Assembly (NCBI RefSeq): GCF_003710815.1
Contig: NZ_RHHP01000037.1
Coordinates: 1-58,826 of the forward strand
From: Brevibacillus centrosporus
Lineage (GTDB): Bacteria; Bacillota; Bacilli; Brevibacillales; Brevibacillaceae
Length of the DNA stretch: 58,826 nt
Direction: 5' to 3'
The first letter of the stretch is position 1. Every line of letters begins with the position of its first letter. The notes beneath the pieces were generated by a model. That model was not told where the DNA came from. It did no database searches and saw only the letters and a list, made by a program, of their open reading frames with translations. The translations under genes and the position numbers were made by a program. Shown here piece by piece: positions 17,021 through 24,250 of this stretch.

Positions 17021-17056
17021 GGTAACGTTACCGAAAACGTTCCCGGAAACCTTACC
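17021..17056. promoter_or_regulatory. Three tandem 12-base LacI-type operator units
   Basis: Three units lie end to end with a 12-base period: GGTAACGTTACC (17021-17032, a perfect palindrome), GAAAACGTTCCC (17033-17044) and GGAAACCTTACC (17045-17056). Each has the central pyrimidine-purine step and mirrored arms typical of LacI-family sites. They lie 4-39 bases after the -10 box and 29 bases before the start codon of the LacI gene, so autoregulation is likely. Tandem back-to-back operators in this number are unusual. Confidence 0.65.
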
Positions 17057-17085
17057 AGAAAAAATCAGTCATGGGAGTAGACCAA

Positions 17086-18087
17086 ATGGCAACTATCAAA
17101 GATGTAGCAAAAGAGCTAGGGATTTCTGTATCCACGGTATCGCGAGCCCTCAATAATCATCCTGATATTAAAGAACAGACCAAAAAAGAGATCTTGGAGG
17201 TGATGAAGCGGCTGAACTACACGCCGAACGCTCTGGCACGAGGATTGATTCATAAAAAGACGAACACGATCGGCCTGATGATCCCGGATATTGCCGACCC
17301 CTTCTTTTCCGAGATCGCCAATGGAGTAGAGGAAGTGCTTACCGAGGTAGGGTATCAGGTGGTGTACGGCAACACCATGCGGAATCCGGACAAAGAAAAG
17401 CTCTTTTTATCGAGTGCAAAAGAGCGGCAGATGGACGGGCTGATCGTGACGCCGAACTTCATGGACGAAAAATTGCTTGAGCAGTTTCAGCGATTGCAGA
17501 TTCCGGTCGTATTCCTGCGCCGTCGCTCCCCTGAGGGCTTGGCCGCACCGTTTGTGGATGTCGATCATTACAAAGGAGCTTGCATGGCCATGGAGCATCT
17601 GATCGGGCTGGGACATCGTCATATTGGATTTATCGGCATGCCGGAGTTGTCCTTTTTGGCTGAGCTGCGCTATCAAGGGTATGTGGATACGATGCATGCT
17701 CATGGATTGACGCCCAATCCGAATGCGATTACGCGAGGCGGGAGAACGATTGCCCACGGACGGGAAGCCATGTCTAGAATTTGTGAGCAGAACAAAGACC
17801 TGACGGCGATTTTTGCTGCCAACGATTTGCTGGCGATCGGTGCTTTAGAATGGCTGGCTATCCAGGGGATTCCCGTACCGGAGAAAATGTCGGTAGTGGG
17901 CTTTGACAATCTGGAGGTGGCAAGTCTGCATTGGATCAAGCTGACGACGATCGCTCAACCTCGAAAGCAAATGGGGGAAGAGGCAGCACGCATCATCGAC
18001 CGGATGATCCGGGAAGAAACCTATCAGGCGCAATCCGTCTTTTTCGAGCCCGAGCTGATACAGAGAAACACCTGCAGGGAGGTATGA
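17086..18087 (+). CDS. LacI family transcriptional repressor
   Basis: 333 residues. The classical LacI helix-turn-helix opens the protein (MATIKDVAKELGISVSTVSR) with the hinge sequence NYTPNALARGL. The periplasmic-binding-type effector domain follows (TNTIGLMIPDIADPFFSEI, then the GFDN motif late in the chain). I start at ATG 17086, where the family begins; an upstream in-frame ATG at 17071 adds five residues. It heads a run of genes on the same strand: HAD phosphatase 8 bases later, then a binding protein, permease, ATPase and an IMPase-family enzyme. It therefore probably senses a sugar or sugar phosphate handled by these genes. Confidence 0.9.
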   Translation: MATIKDVAKELGISVSTVSRALNNHPDIKEQTKKEILEVMKRLNYTPNALARGLIHKKTNTIGLMIPDIADPFFSEIANGVEEVLTEVGYQVVYGNTMRNPDKEKLFLSSAKERQMDGLIVTPNFMDEKLLEQFQRLQIPVVFLRRRSPEGLAAPFVDVDHYKGACMAMEHLIGLGHRHIGFIGMPELSFLAELRYQGYVDTMHAHGLTPNPNAITRGGRTIAHGREAMSRICEQNKDLTAIFAANDLLAIGALEWLAIQGIPVPEKMSVVGFDNLEVASLHWIKLTTIAQPRKQMGEEAARIIDRMIREETYQAQSVFFEPELIQRNTCREV

Positions 18088-18094
18088 CAGAACT

Positions 18095-18910
18095 TTGCGC
18101 ACGATCATGATTGTTACCGATATGGACGGCACACTTTTGACGGCAGATCAACAAATTAGCGAGGAAAACCGAGCAGCAATTAAACGGTTTCAAGACGCGG
18201 GGGGAATGTTCACGCTGGCAACGGGGCGGATGGAGGCATCTGTACGGCCCTTCATCGAGAAAATAAGACTGAATACTCCGATGATTCTGTACAATGGTGC
18301 GAAGATTTACTGTCCGGTTACCCTGACAGCTCTCTATGAACAAGGGTTGCGGCTTCCCCGGCATGTATGGCAGTGCTATCTCGATCTGTTGCAGGAGGAT
18401 GTCGGGCTGTTGTTGTACCAGCAGGGCAAAGTGTACACGCCTTGGGTCAATAAGATTGTGACTGAGCATGAGAAAAAGGACAGCGTGATTTGTGGAGCCT
18501 TGGAGCACGCCAGTCTGGATGAAGAAGTCACCAAGCTGCTGATCATCTCAGACAACCCAGAGCGATTGAAGCAGTTTGAGCTAGCGACAGTAGCTAGCGG
18601 ATTACCTCTGGACTTTGTTTATTCGGAGGTGAACTACCTGGAGATTTTACCGGAGGGTGTTTCAAAGGGAACGGCACTGAAAAAGCTGGTTAGCTTGTAT
18701 CCCTTTCCGATCTATACGATTGCTGTTGGGGACAATCTGAACGACGTGACGATGATTCAAACAGCTGACAAAGGGGTCGCAGTCGAAAACGCTCATCCAA
18801 AGCTGAAAAAAATAGCCGATGAAATCACGGTACATTATGAACAGCATGCCATCGCCAAAATCATAGACGATTTACTAAAACAGATAGAGAAGACAGAGCG
18901 CTCATCTTAA
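18095..18910 (+). CDS. Cof-type HAD-superfamily phosphatase
   Basis: 271-residue haloacid-dehalogenase phosphatase of the Cof/type IIB group. Motif I is VTDMDGTLL, with the nucleophile and acid/base Asp residues of DxDGT. The TGR stretch and a Lys-containing KGTALKKL lead to motif IV GDNLNDVTMI. The cap domain lies between. It uses a TTG start at 18095 with AGGGAGG upstream. These enzymes remove phosphate from sugar phosphates and similar small molecules. Encoded between a LacI regulator and a binding-protein transporter, it probably dephosphorylates the imported compound. Confidence 0.86.
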   Translation: MRTIMIVTDMDGTLLTADQQISEENRAAIKRFQDAGGMFTLATGRMEASVRPFIEKIRLNTPMILYNGAKIYCPVTLTALYEQGLRLPRHVWQCYLDLLQEDVGLLLYQQGKVYTPWVNKIVTEHEKKDSVICGALEHASLDEEVTKLLIISDNPERLKQFELATVASGLPLDFVYSEVNYLEILPEGVSKGTALKKLVSLYPFPIYTIAVGDNLNDVTMIQTADKGVAVENAHPKLKKIADEITVHYEQHAIAKIIDDLLKQIEKTERSS

Positions 18911-18920
18911 TAAACCGAAT

Positions 18921-18934
18921 TGAAAACGGTTACA
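18921..18934. promoter_or_regulatory. cre-like / LacI-type operator before the binding-protein gene
   Basis: TGAAAACGGTTACA agrees fully with the CcpA catabolite-responsive element consensus TGWAANCGNTNWCA. It sits 15 bases before ATG 18949, partly over the ribosome-binding region. It may mediate catabolite repression, or be a fourth site for the operon's own LacI repressor, whose operator core (AACGTTACC) is similar. Confidence 0.5.
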
Positions 18935-18948
18935 GGGGGAACGTGTTC

Positions 18949-20064
18949 ATGAAAAAGTGGGTAAGTACCGTAGGGTCTCTCATGATGGCAACGACGCTTG
19001 GATTGGTAGGATGTTCATCTGGAACACAGGCACCCAAGCAAGAGGCAGGAGGCACCTCACAGGTGGCATCGACTCCAGCATCGGCAGCACCCGCAGCACC
19101 CGCAGCACCTGCATCAAAAAATTTGACGATCTACACGGCGTATCCGGAACAGGAAGCTGTCGTGTACATTGACGAGTTTAAAAAAGCGACAGGAATTGAA
19201 GCGAAATTTGTACGTTTGTCTGCCGGAGAAACCTTGGTGAGACTCCAGGCTGAGAAGGGCAATCCTCAAGCGAGCATCTGGTATGGTGGACCGTCGGACA
19301 CGTTTATTGCAGCAGCGAAAGAAGGGTTGCTTGAAAAGTACAAGCCCCAGAATGCCGATAAAATTCCCGAAAACTTTCAGGACAAGGACGGCTACTGGTC
19401 GCCTGTTTACGTAGGAGCTCTAGGCTTTGCCGTCAATTCCGACTGGTTGAAAAAATCGGGAATTCCCGCACCGGAAAGCTGGGATGATCTGTTGAAGCCT
19501 GAGTATAAAGGGAACGTCACGATGGCTCATCCGGGCTCCTCGGGTACTTCTTATACGGTATTGGCGACGCTGGTCCAAATCATGGGCGAAGACAAGGCGT
19601 TTAATTACTTTAAAAAGCTGAATGAAAACATTCGTCAGTATACGAAGTCGGGATCAGCTCCTGCCAAGCAAGCCGGACTGGGTGAGACAGGAGTAGGAAT
19701 CTCGTTCGCCCATGATATTTTGGCACCGAAAAACGAAGGATATCCTTTGACGCTGTCCTTTCCCAAAGAAGGAACCGGCTATGAAGTGGGCGCGGTTGCG
19801 CTGATCAAAAACGGCCCCGCAGATGAAGTGGAAAACGCGAAGAAATTTATCGATTGGGCGATCACCAAAGAGGCGCAGGATCTCTATGAAACGTCGAAAT
19901 CGTTCCGTTTGCCAGTGAATCCAGATGCGACCGTTCCAGAAGGCGCTACCAAGCTGACTGACCTGAAAGTCATCAATTACGATGCGGTTTGGGCCGGAGA
20001 GAATCGCGATGCCCTGGTGAAAAAATTTGAGAGTCAGGTTCGCGGCAAGGAAGGGGTCAAGTAG
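18949..20064 (+). CDS. ABC transporter substrate-binding lipoprotein (COG1840, Fe3+/phosphonate/sugar-phosphate type)
   Basis: 371-residue lipoprotein: signal peptide ending in LVGC (Cys22), a Ser/Ala/Pro-rich linker (AAPAAPAAPASK), then a type II periplasmic-binding fold. The pattern ETLVRLQAEKGNPQASIWYG, followed by PSDTFIAAAKEGLL, is characteristic of the AfuA/FbpA/PhnS group (COG1840). Members bind ferric ion, 2-aminoethylphosphonate or hexose phosphates. No conserved pair of adjacent C-terminal tyrosines for ferric iron is obvious, and the operon encodes two phosphatases. A phosphorylated organic ligand is therefore more likely than iron. Start ATG 18949 follows GGGGGAA; GTG 18943 is in frame but less likely. 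Confidence 0.83.
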   Translation: MKKWVSTVGSLMMATTLGLVGCSSGTQAPKQEAGGTSQVASTPASAAPAAPAAPASKNLTIYTAYPEQEAVVYIDEFKKATGIEAKFVRLSAGETLVRLQAEKGNPQASIWYGGPSDTFIAAAKEGLLEKYKPQNADKIPENFQDKDGYWSPVYVGALGFAVNSDWLKKSGIPAPESWDDLLKPEYKGNVTMAHPGSSGTSYTVLATLVQIMGEDKAFNYFKKLNENIRQYTKSGSAPAKQAGLGETGVGISFAHDILAPKNEGYPLTLSFPKEGTGYEVGAVALIKNGPADEVENAKKFIDWAITKEAQDLYETSKSFRLPVNPDATVPEGATKLTDLKVINYDAVWAGENRDALVKKFESQVRGKEGVK

Positions 20065-20100
20065 TTTGATCAGGTCAGGAGGGCTTCTGCAAAAGGGAGT

Positions 20101-20120
20101 CCTCCTTTTAAAGAAGGAGG
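20101..20120 (+). promoter_or_regulatory. Intercistronic hairpin sequestering the permease ribosome-binding site
   Basis: CCTCCTT (20101-20107) pairs perfectly with AAGGAGG (20114-20120) over a 6-base loop. The 3' arm is itself the ribosome-binding site of the TTG start at 20128. Such a hairpin after a binding-protein gene would protect the upstream mRNA and lower permease translation, a known way to make excess binding protein. Confidence 0.6.
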
Positions 20121-20127
20121 GGTATCG

Positions 20128-21828
20128 TTGCAAAGAGGAAACACAGGTATTGCCTTCCAACATCAGCTGAAAACGCAACGAACGCGACTGAAAATGCTGA
20201 GCAAGGAGCCGTGGCTGCTCGGGATCATCATTTTGCTGTTCATCTCGCTGTTTTTGTTTTCCGTGTATCCCATCCTCCAGGTATTGAAGCTGACCGTATA
20301 TGATGAAACAGGCTTTCAATTTGACAAGGTGGCAGAAGTGTTGAACGCCCATTTCTTTCAAATTTTATGGAACAGCCTGCAGCTGGGGATTCTTTCCGCG
20401 GTTTTCGGTACGGCGATCGGATTTGTATTTGCCTTTGCCGTGACGCGTACGCAGATGCGAGGAAAGAAGTTCTTCCACCTGATCGCGATGCTGCCGATTA
20501 TTTCACCGCCCTTTGTCATGGCGCTTTCCATGATCCTGCTCTTTGGTAGAAACGGGATGATCTCGAGCGGTCTTCTCGGCATCGAGGATTCTGATATTTA
20601 CGGATTGACGAGTCTGGTCGTGATCCAGACGCTAGGCTTCTTCCCGATGGCGTACCTCAACCTGCGGGGCGTGCTCGAATCGATCGATGGTGCTTTAGAG
20701 GATGCGAGTCTCAGCCTAGGTGCTTCGAGGTGGGAAGTGTTTCGGACAGTGACGTTTCCACTGGCTCTGCCTGCCATTTTCAGCTCGCTTCTGCTTGTCT
20801 TTATCAAATCGATAGAAGACTTCGGCAATCCGATGGTCATTGCAGGGGATTATTCTACCCTGGCGGTTCAAGCTTACTTGGAAATTACGGGCATGTATGA
20901 TTTGAAGGCAGGGGCTTTCATGGCAGTCGCGATCTTGTTTCCGTCCCTGCTCGCCTACATGATCCAGAAATATTGGCTTTCGAAAAAATCGTTCGTGACG
21001 GTCACGGGCAAGCCTTCTCAAGCCTCGAAAGGAATCGGTGACAAGCGGATTGTTTGGCCGTTGTTCGCCTTTTGCAGCTTGCTTACAGGGAGTGTCCTGC
21101 TATTTTACGGAACCGTCGCTTGGGGAGCATTCGTGAAGGTGTGGGGAGTCAATTACACGCTGACGCTGGATCATTTCAAGTACATTTTCACACTCGGCCT
21201 GGATTCTGTAAAAAACTCGTTGATCATGGCAACGGCATCAACGCCAATCACCGCTTTGCTCGGCATGCTGATCGCCTATCTGATCATCCGCAAAAACTTT
21301 GTGGGCAAGAAGCTGATGGAATTTTCCACGATCTTGACCTTTGCTGTACCGGGCACAGTTGTGGGGATTGGCTATGTTCTCGCCTTTAACGAAAAGCCAC
21401 TGCTTTTGACCGGAACAGCTGCGATTTTGATTATTGCTTTTACCTTCCGAAATATGACAGTCGGTATAGAAGCCGGGTCCAACAGCCTGAGACAGGTGGA
21501 TGCGTCTATCGAGGAGGCATCGACGAGCTTGGGCGCGAACAGCTTAACCACGTTTTGGCGCGTATCCCTGCCTTTGATGAAATCCGCTATGTTTTCGGGG
21601 CTGGTTTACTCCTTTGTCCGGTCAATGACGTCGATCAGCGCTGTCATTTTCCTGGTCTCGGTGAACTGGAATCTGATGACGGTTTCCATCCTGTCTCAGG
21701 TAGAGTCGAGTCGCCTTGGGGTAGCTGCCGCGTATTGCTTGATCCTAATCTTTATCATCCTGATCGTGATTGGCTTCCTGGAGCTAATCGTCAATCGTTT
21801 GGGAAGCTCGAAAAGGGGGGCGCATTAA
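20128..21828 (+). CDS. ABC transporter permease, fused two-domain FbpB/AfuB type
   Basis: 566-residue inner-membrane permease with two tandem BPD_transp_1 domains, about twelve helices in all. Each half shows the EAA loop that contacts the ATPase: LEDASLSLGASRWEVFRTVT near residue 190 and IEEASTSLGANSLTTFWRVS near residue 465. A fused permease is the rule in the COG1840-linked iron/phosphonate/sugar-phosphate transporters. The start is TTG 20128, behind GGAGGGG that is held in a hairpin. Its stop overlaps the ATPase start (TAATG). Confidence 0.9.
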   Translation: MQRGNTGIAFQHQLKTQRTRLKMLSKEPWLLGIIILLFISLFLFSVYPILQVLKLTVYDETGFQFDKVAEVLNAHFFQILWNSLQLGILSAVFGTAIGFVFAFAVTRTQMRGKKFFHLIAMLPIISPPFVMALSMILLFGRNGMISSGLLGIEDSDIYGLTSLVVIQTLGFFPMAYLNLRGVLESIDGALEDASLSLGASRWEVFRTVTFPLALPAIFSSLLLVFIKSIEDFGNPMVIAGDYSTLAVQAYLEITGMYDLKAGAFMAVAILFPSLLAYMIQKYWLSKKSFVTVTGKPSQASKGIGDKRIVWPLFAFCSLLTGSVLLFYGTVAWGAFVKVWGVNYTLTLDHFKYIFTLGLDSVKNSLIMATASTPITALLGMLIAYLIIRKNFVGKKLMEFSTILTFAVPGTVVGIGYVLAFNEKPLLLTGTAAILIIAFTFRNMTVGIEAGSNSLRQVDASIEEASTSLGANSLTTFWRVSLPLMKSAMFSGLVYSFVRSMTSISAVIFLVSVNWNLMTVSILSQVESSRLGVAAAYCLILIFIILIVIGFLELIVNRLGSSKRGAH

Positions 21829-22949
21829 TGGCATTGGCAGAGAGAATGGAAGAGACACTTTCCACGAACTCCTCCTCGGTAAGCATGCGAGATTTAGTCA
21901 AAACCTATCTATCCGCAGCTGGAGAGGAGAACTACGCAGTCAAGCATTTCTCACTCGACATACAGCCGGGGAAGCTCGTCACACTTCTCGGACCATCGGG
22001 CTGCGGCAAGACAACAACGCTGCGAATGCTCGCCGGATTTGACATTCCGACGTCCGGGCAAATCCGTTTTGGTCAGTCAGATGTGACCTTTACACCACCA
22101 AATAAAAGAGACATCGGCATGGTCTTTCAGAGCTATGCACTCTTTCCTCACTTGACCATTTATGAGAATGTGGCGTACGGGCTGCAAATCAAAAAGGTGC
22201 CGAAAGAGGAATTGAAGACGAGGGTCAACCGTGTGCTTGCGCTGATGCACTTAGAGGAATTCAAAGATCGGCTTCCCTCTCAGCTGTCGGGTGGACAGCA
22301 GCAGCGGGTAGCTCTCGCCAGAGCTGTCGTGACCGAGCCCAAGGTGCTGCTTTTTGACGAACCGCTCTCCAATCTGGATGCCAAGCTGAGAGAATACATG
22401 CGGGATGAGCTGCGCAAATTGCAGCAGCGATTGGGAATTACCAGCTTGTACGTGACTCATGATCAGGCGGAGGCGATGGCGATTTCCGATCAAGTCGTGA
22501 TCATGACCAAAGGCGTCATTCAGCAGGTAGGTTCTCCGCATGAGATTTATACGAAGCCAGTCAATCATTTTGTGGCCGATTTTATGGGGAAAGCGAACTT
22601 TCTCACAGGGAAGATCGAGGGCCGGGAAAAAGACGCCTGGATCGTCTCGCTGGAAAACAACCGCATTCTCGTAAAAGTCGATAGGAACATTCCGGTGCAG
22701 GTCGCAGACGCGGTTGACTGTGTGGTTCGCCCCGAATTCTTTACACTCGATGAGGAGGGCGAGTTTACAGCGCGATTAACGCGAGCTACTTATTTGGGGA
22801 CGTACGTGGAATACGAAGCCGTCCTAGGCAATCAAGATGTCACTTTCGTAGATTACGCCCATCATCAGCACGGCTGGAGAGAAGCAGGCACAGACGTCAA
22901 GCTTCGTTTGAACCAGGAAGCGGTTCGCATCATCCCGGCCAGAAGCTAA
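21828..22949 (+). CDS. ABC transporter ATP-binding protein, FbpC/PotA type
   Basis: 373 residues. Nucleotide-binding domain with Walker A GPSGCGKTT, Q-loop VFQSYALFPHLT, signature LSGGQQQR, Walker B VLLFDEPLSNLD and switch His in YVTHDQAEAMA. A C-terminal TOBE-type regulatory domain follows (VDCVVRPEFFTL). It powers the two-domain permease encoded immediately upstream and shares one base with it (TAATG), so the two are translationally coupled. The start is ATG 21828, although the frame is open well upstream inside the permease gene. Confidence 0.9.
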   Translation: MALAERMEETLSTNSSSVSMRDLVKTYLSAAGEENYAVKHFSLDIQPGKLVTLLGPSGCGKTTTLRMLAGFDIPTSGQIRFGQSDVTFTPPNKRDIGMVFQSYALFPHLTIYENVAYGLQIKKVPKEELKTRVNRVLALMHLEEFKDRLPSQLSGGQQQRVALARAVVTEPKVLLFDEPLSNLDAKLREYMRDELRKLQQRLGITSLYVTHDQAEAMAISDQVVIMTKGVIQQVGSPHEIYTKPVNHFVADFMGKANFLTGKIEGREKDAWIVSLENNRILVKVDRNIPVQVADAVDCVVRPEFFTLDEEGEFTARLTRATYLGTYVEYEAVLGNQDVTFVDYAHHQHGWREAGTDVKLRLNQEAVRIIPARS

Positions 22950-22965
22950 TCGGAAGGAGGATCAT

Positions 22966-23751
22966 ATGGGATTCTTGCAGGTAGCTTTGGAAACAGCTGT
23001 GGAAACAGGAAAAATGATCAAGGAACGTCAAGGGAGCAGCGTCATCATAACAGAGAAATCTTCGCCCTATGATCTCGTGACCGAGGTAGATCAGGAAGCA
23101 GAAAAGATGATTCGCTCGCGGCTTACCCAAGCCTTTCCCGAGCATCAAATTCTGGGAGAGGAAGGAGTGTACCAGGGCCAGGTAGTTTCTTTGGAAAACG
23201 CCGAGTACGTCTGGCTGGTAGACCCGATCGACGGGACGAACAATTTTATCAAAGGGCTTCCGGGGTATACGGTATCGATTGGTTTGGCATACCGTGGAGA
23301 GCTGATCATCGGTGTCGTCTACGATCCGACTACGAAAGAGCTTTTCTGGGCAGAGAAGAACAAGGGAGCGTATCTCCATCAGAAGCAGCTACAGGTGTCG
23401 ACTCTATCTAAGCTAAATGAAAGTACGGTGGCTACCGGTATTCCCTCAGATATCCATCAGCATCGCGCGCAAGTGTTGCGTCAGCTGCAAAAGCTGGGGC
23501 CCCTCTGTCTGAATGTCCGCGTATTAGGTTCGGCAGCATTGCATCTGGTCTATGTAGCGGCGGGGCGATTGGACGCGTTTTGGGAGCCAGGACTAAATAT
23601 ATGGGATACGGCTGCAGGGACGTTGATCGTGCAGGAAGCAGGAGGACATGTCACGAGCGCAAGCGGCGCACCTTTTGACCTAGCGACCAAAGGCGTCGTC
23701 GCGAGCAACGGGTACCTTCATGAGTCTTTGCTAGGTCTACTGGCAGAGTAA
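22966..23751 (+). CDS. Inositol monophosphatase family phosphatase
   Basis: 261-residue Mg-dependent, Li-sensitive-type phosphatase (IMPase/FBPase/CysQ superfamily). Metal and phosphate motifs are all present: GEEGV, the DPIDGTNNFIKGLPGY loop, and WDTAAGTLIVQEAGG near the C-terminus. It starts 16 bases after the ATPase gene with GGAAGGAGG and ends the operon at a clear terminator. With the HAD enzyme encoded at the front of the operon, it suggests that the transported substrate carries one or two phosphates. The precise substrate (inositol phosphate, sugar bisphosphate or other) cannot be read. Confidence 0.88.
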   Translation: MGFLQVALETAVETGKMIKERQGSSVIITEKSSPYDLVTEVDQEAEKMIRSRLTQAFPEHQILGEEGVYQGQVVSLENAEYVWLVDPIDGTNNFIKGLPGYTVSIGLAYRGELIIGVVYDPTTKELFWAEKNKGAYLHQKQLQVSTLSKLNESTVATGIPSDIHQHRAQVLRQLQKLGPLCLNVRVLGSAALHLVYVAAGRLDAFWEPGLNIWDTAAGTLIVQEAGGHVTSASGAPFDLATKGVVASNGYLHESLLGLLAE

Positions 23752-23782
23752 TGCTCCCATCACCTTGCAAGCAGTCTTGTCG

Positions 23783-23820
23783 AAAATCACCCTTCGTAAA
23801 AACGGAGCGGTGATTTTTTT
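23783..23820 (+). terminator. Rho-independent terminator of the organophosphate-uptake operon
   Basis: AAAATCACC (23783-23791) pairs with GGTGATTTT (23809-23817), ending in seven T's to 23820. Confidence 0.85.
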
Positions 23821-23828
23821 CGTCATAC

Positions 23829-23894
23829 TTGTTTTTTCTCCGGGATGTTCGTATGATTATACCTAGATATTCGATGTATCATAAATCTAGGTAT
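23829..23894 (+). promoter_or_regulatory. Promoter and PadR-type operator
   Basis: TTGTTT (23829-23834) and TATGAT (23852-23857) with a 17-base spacer form the promoter. Directly after the -10, ATACCTAGA (23859-23867) and TCTAGGTAT (23886-23894) are a perfect 9-base inverted repeat with an 18-base spacer. It covers the transcription start, so repression by the PadR protein encoded next is the natural reading. Confidence 0.6.
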
Positions 23895-23914
23895 ATGGCG
23901 AAAGGAGAGGCTCC

Positions 23915-24250
23915 ATGCGCATCAACAAAGAGTTAATGAAGGGGAGCACGGCCATTCTCGTGCTTACCATGCTGGAGAAAAAAGCAATGTACGGGTATGA
24001 GCTGATTAAAGAGCTTGAGCGAAATTCCAATGGCGTTTTTTCCTTAAAGGAAGGTACCCTTTACCCAATCCTGCACACGTTGGAGGCAGCAGGCATCGTC
24101 CAATCCTATTGGCAAGAAGCAGAGGGAGAAAGAAAGCGCAAATACTATCAGATTACCGAAGCAGGTATGGGACATTTGAAAGACAAGAAAGAGGAATGGG
24201 TATCGTTTCGCACGGCTGTAGATCGGTTGCTATGGGAGGGACAGTCATGA
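23915..24250 (+). CDS. PadR family transcriptional regulator
   Basis: 111-residue winged-helix regulator. It shows the PadR pattern: MKGSTAILVLTMLEKKAMYGYEL, with FSLKEGTLYPILHTLEAAG as recognition helix and wing, then RKRKYYQITEAG. It overlaps the following SEDS gene by 4 bases (ATGA), so regulator and target are made together; PadR genes often precede the membrane protein they control. A perfect inverted repeat overlaps its promoter, suggesting autoregulation. Confidence 0.9.
   Translation: MRINKELMKGSTAILVLTMLEKKAMYGYELIKELERNSNGVFSLKEGTLYPILHTLEAAGIVQSYWQEAEGERKRKYYQITEAGMGHLKDKKEEWVSFRTAVDRLLWEGQS

Noticed and set aside
18949..22949. Calling the transporter a ferric iron uptake system
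   Set aside because: Family resemblance alone would give that name, but two phosphatase genes, a LacI regulator and a cre-like site fit a phosphorylated organic substrate better.
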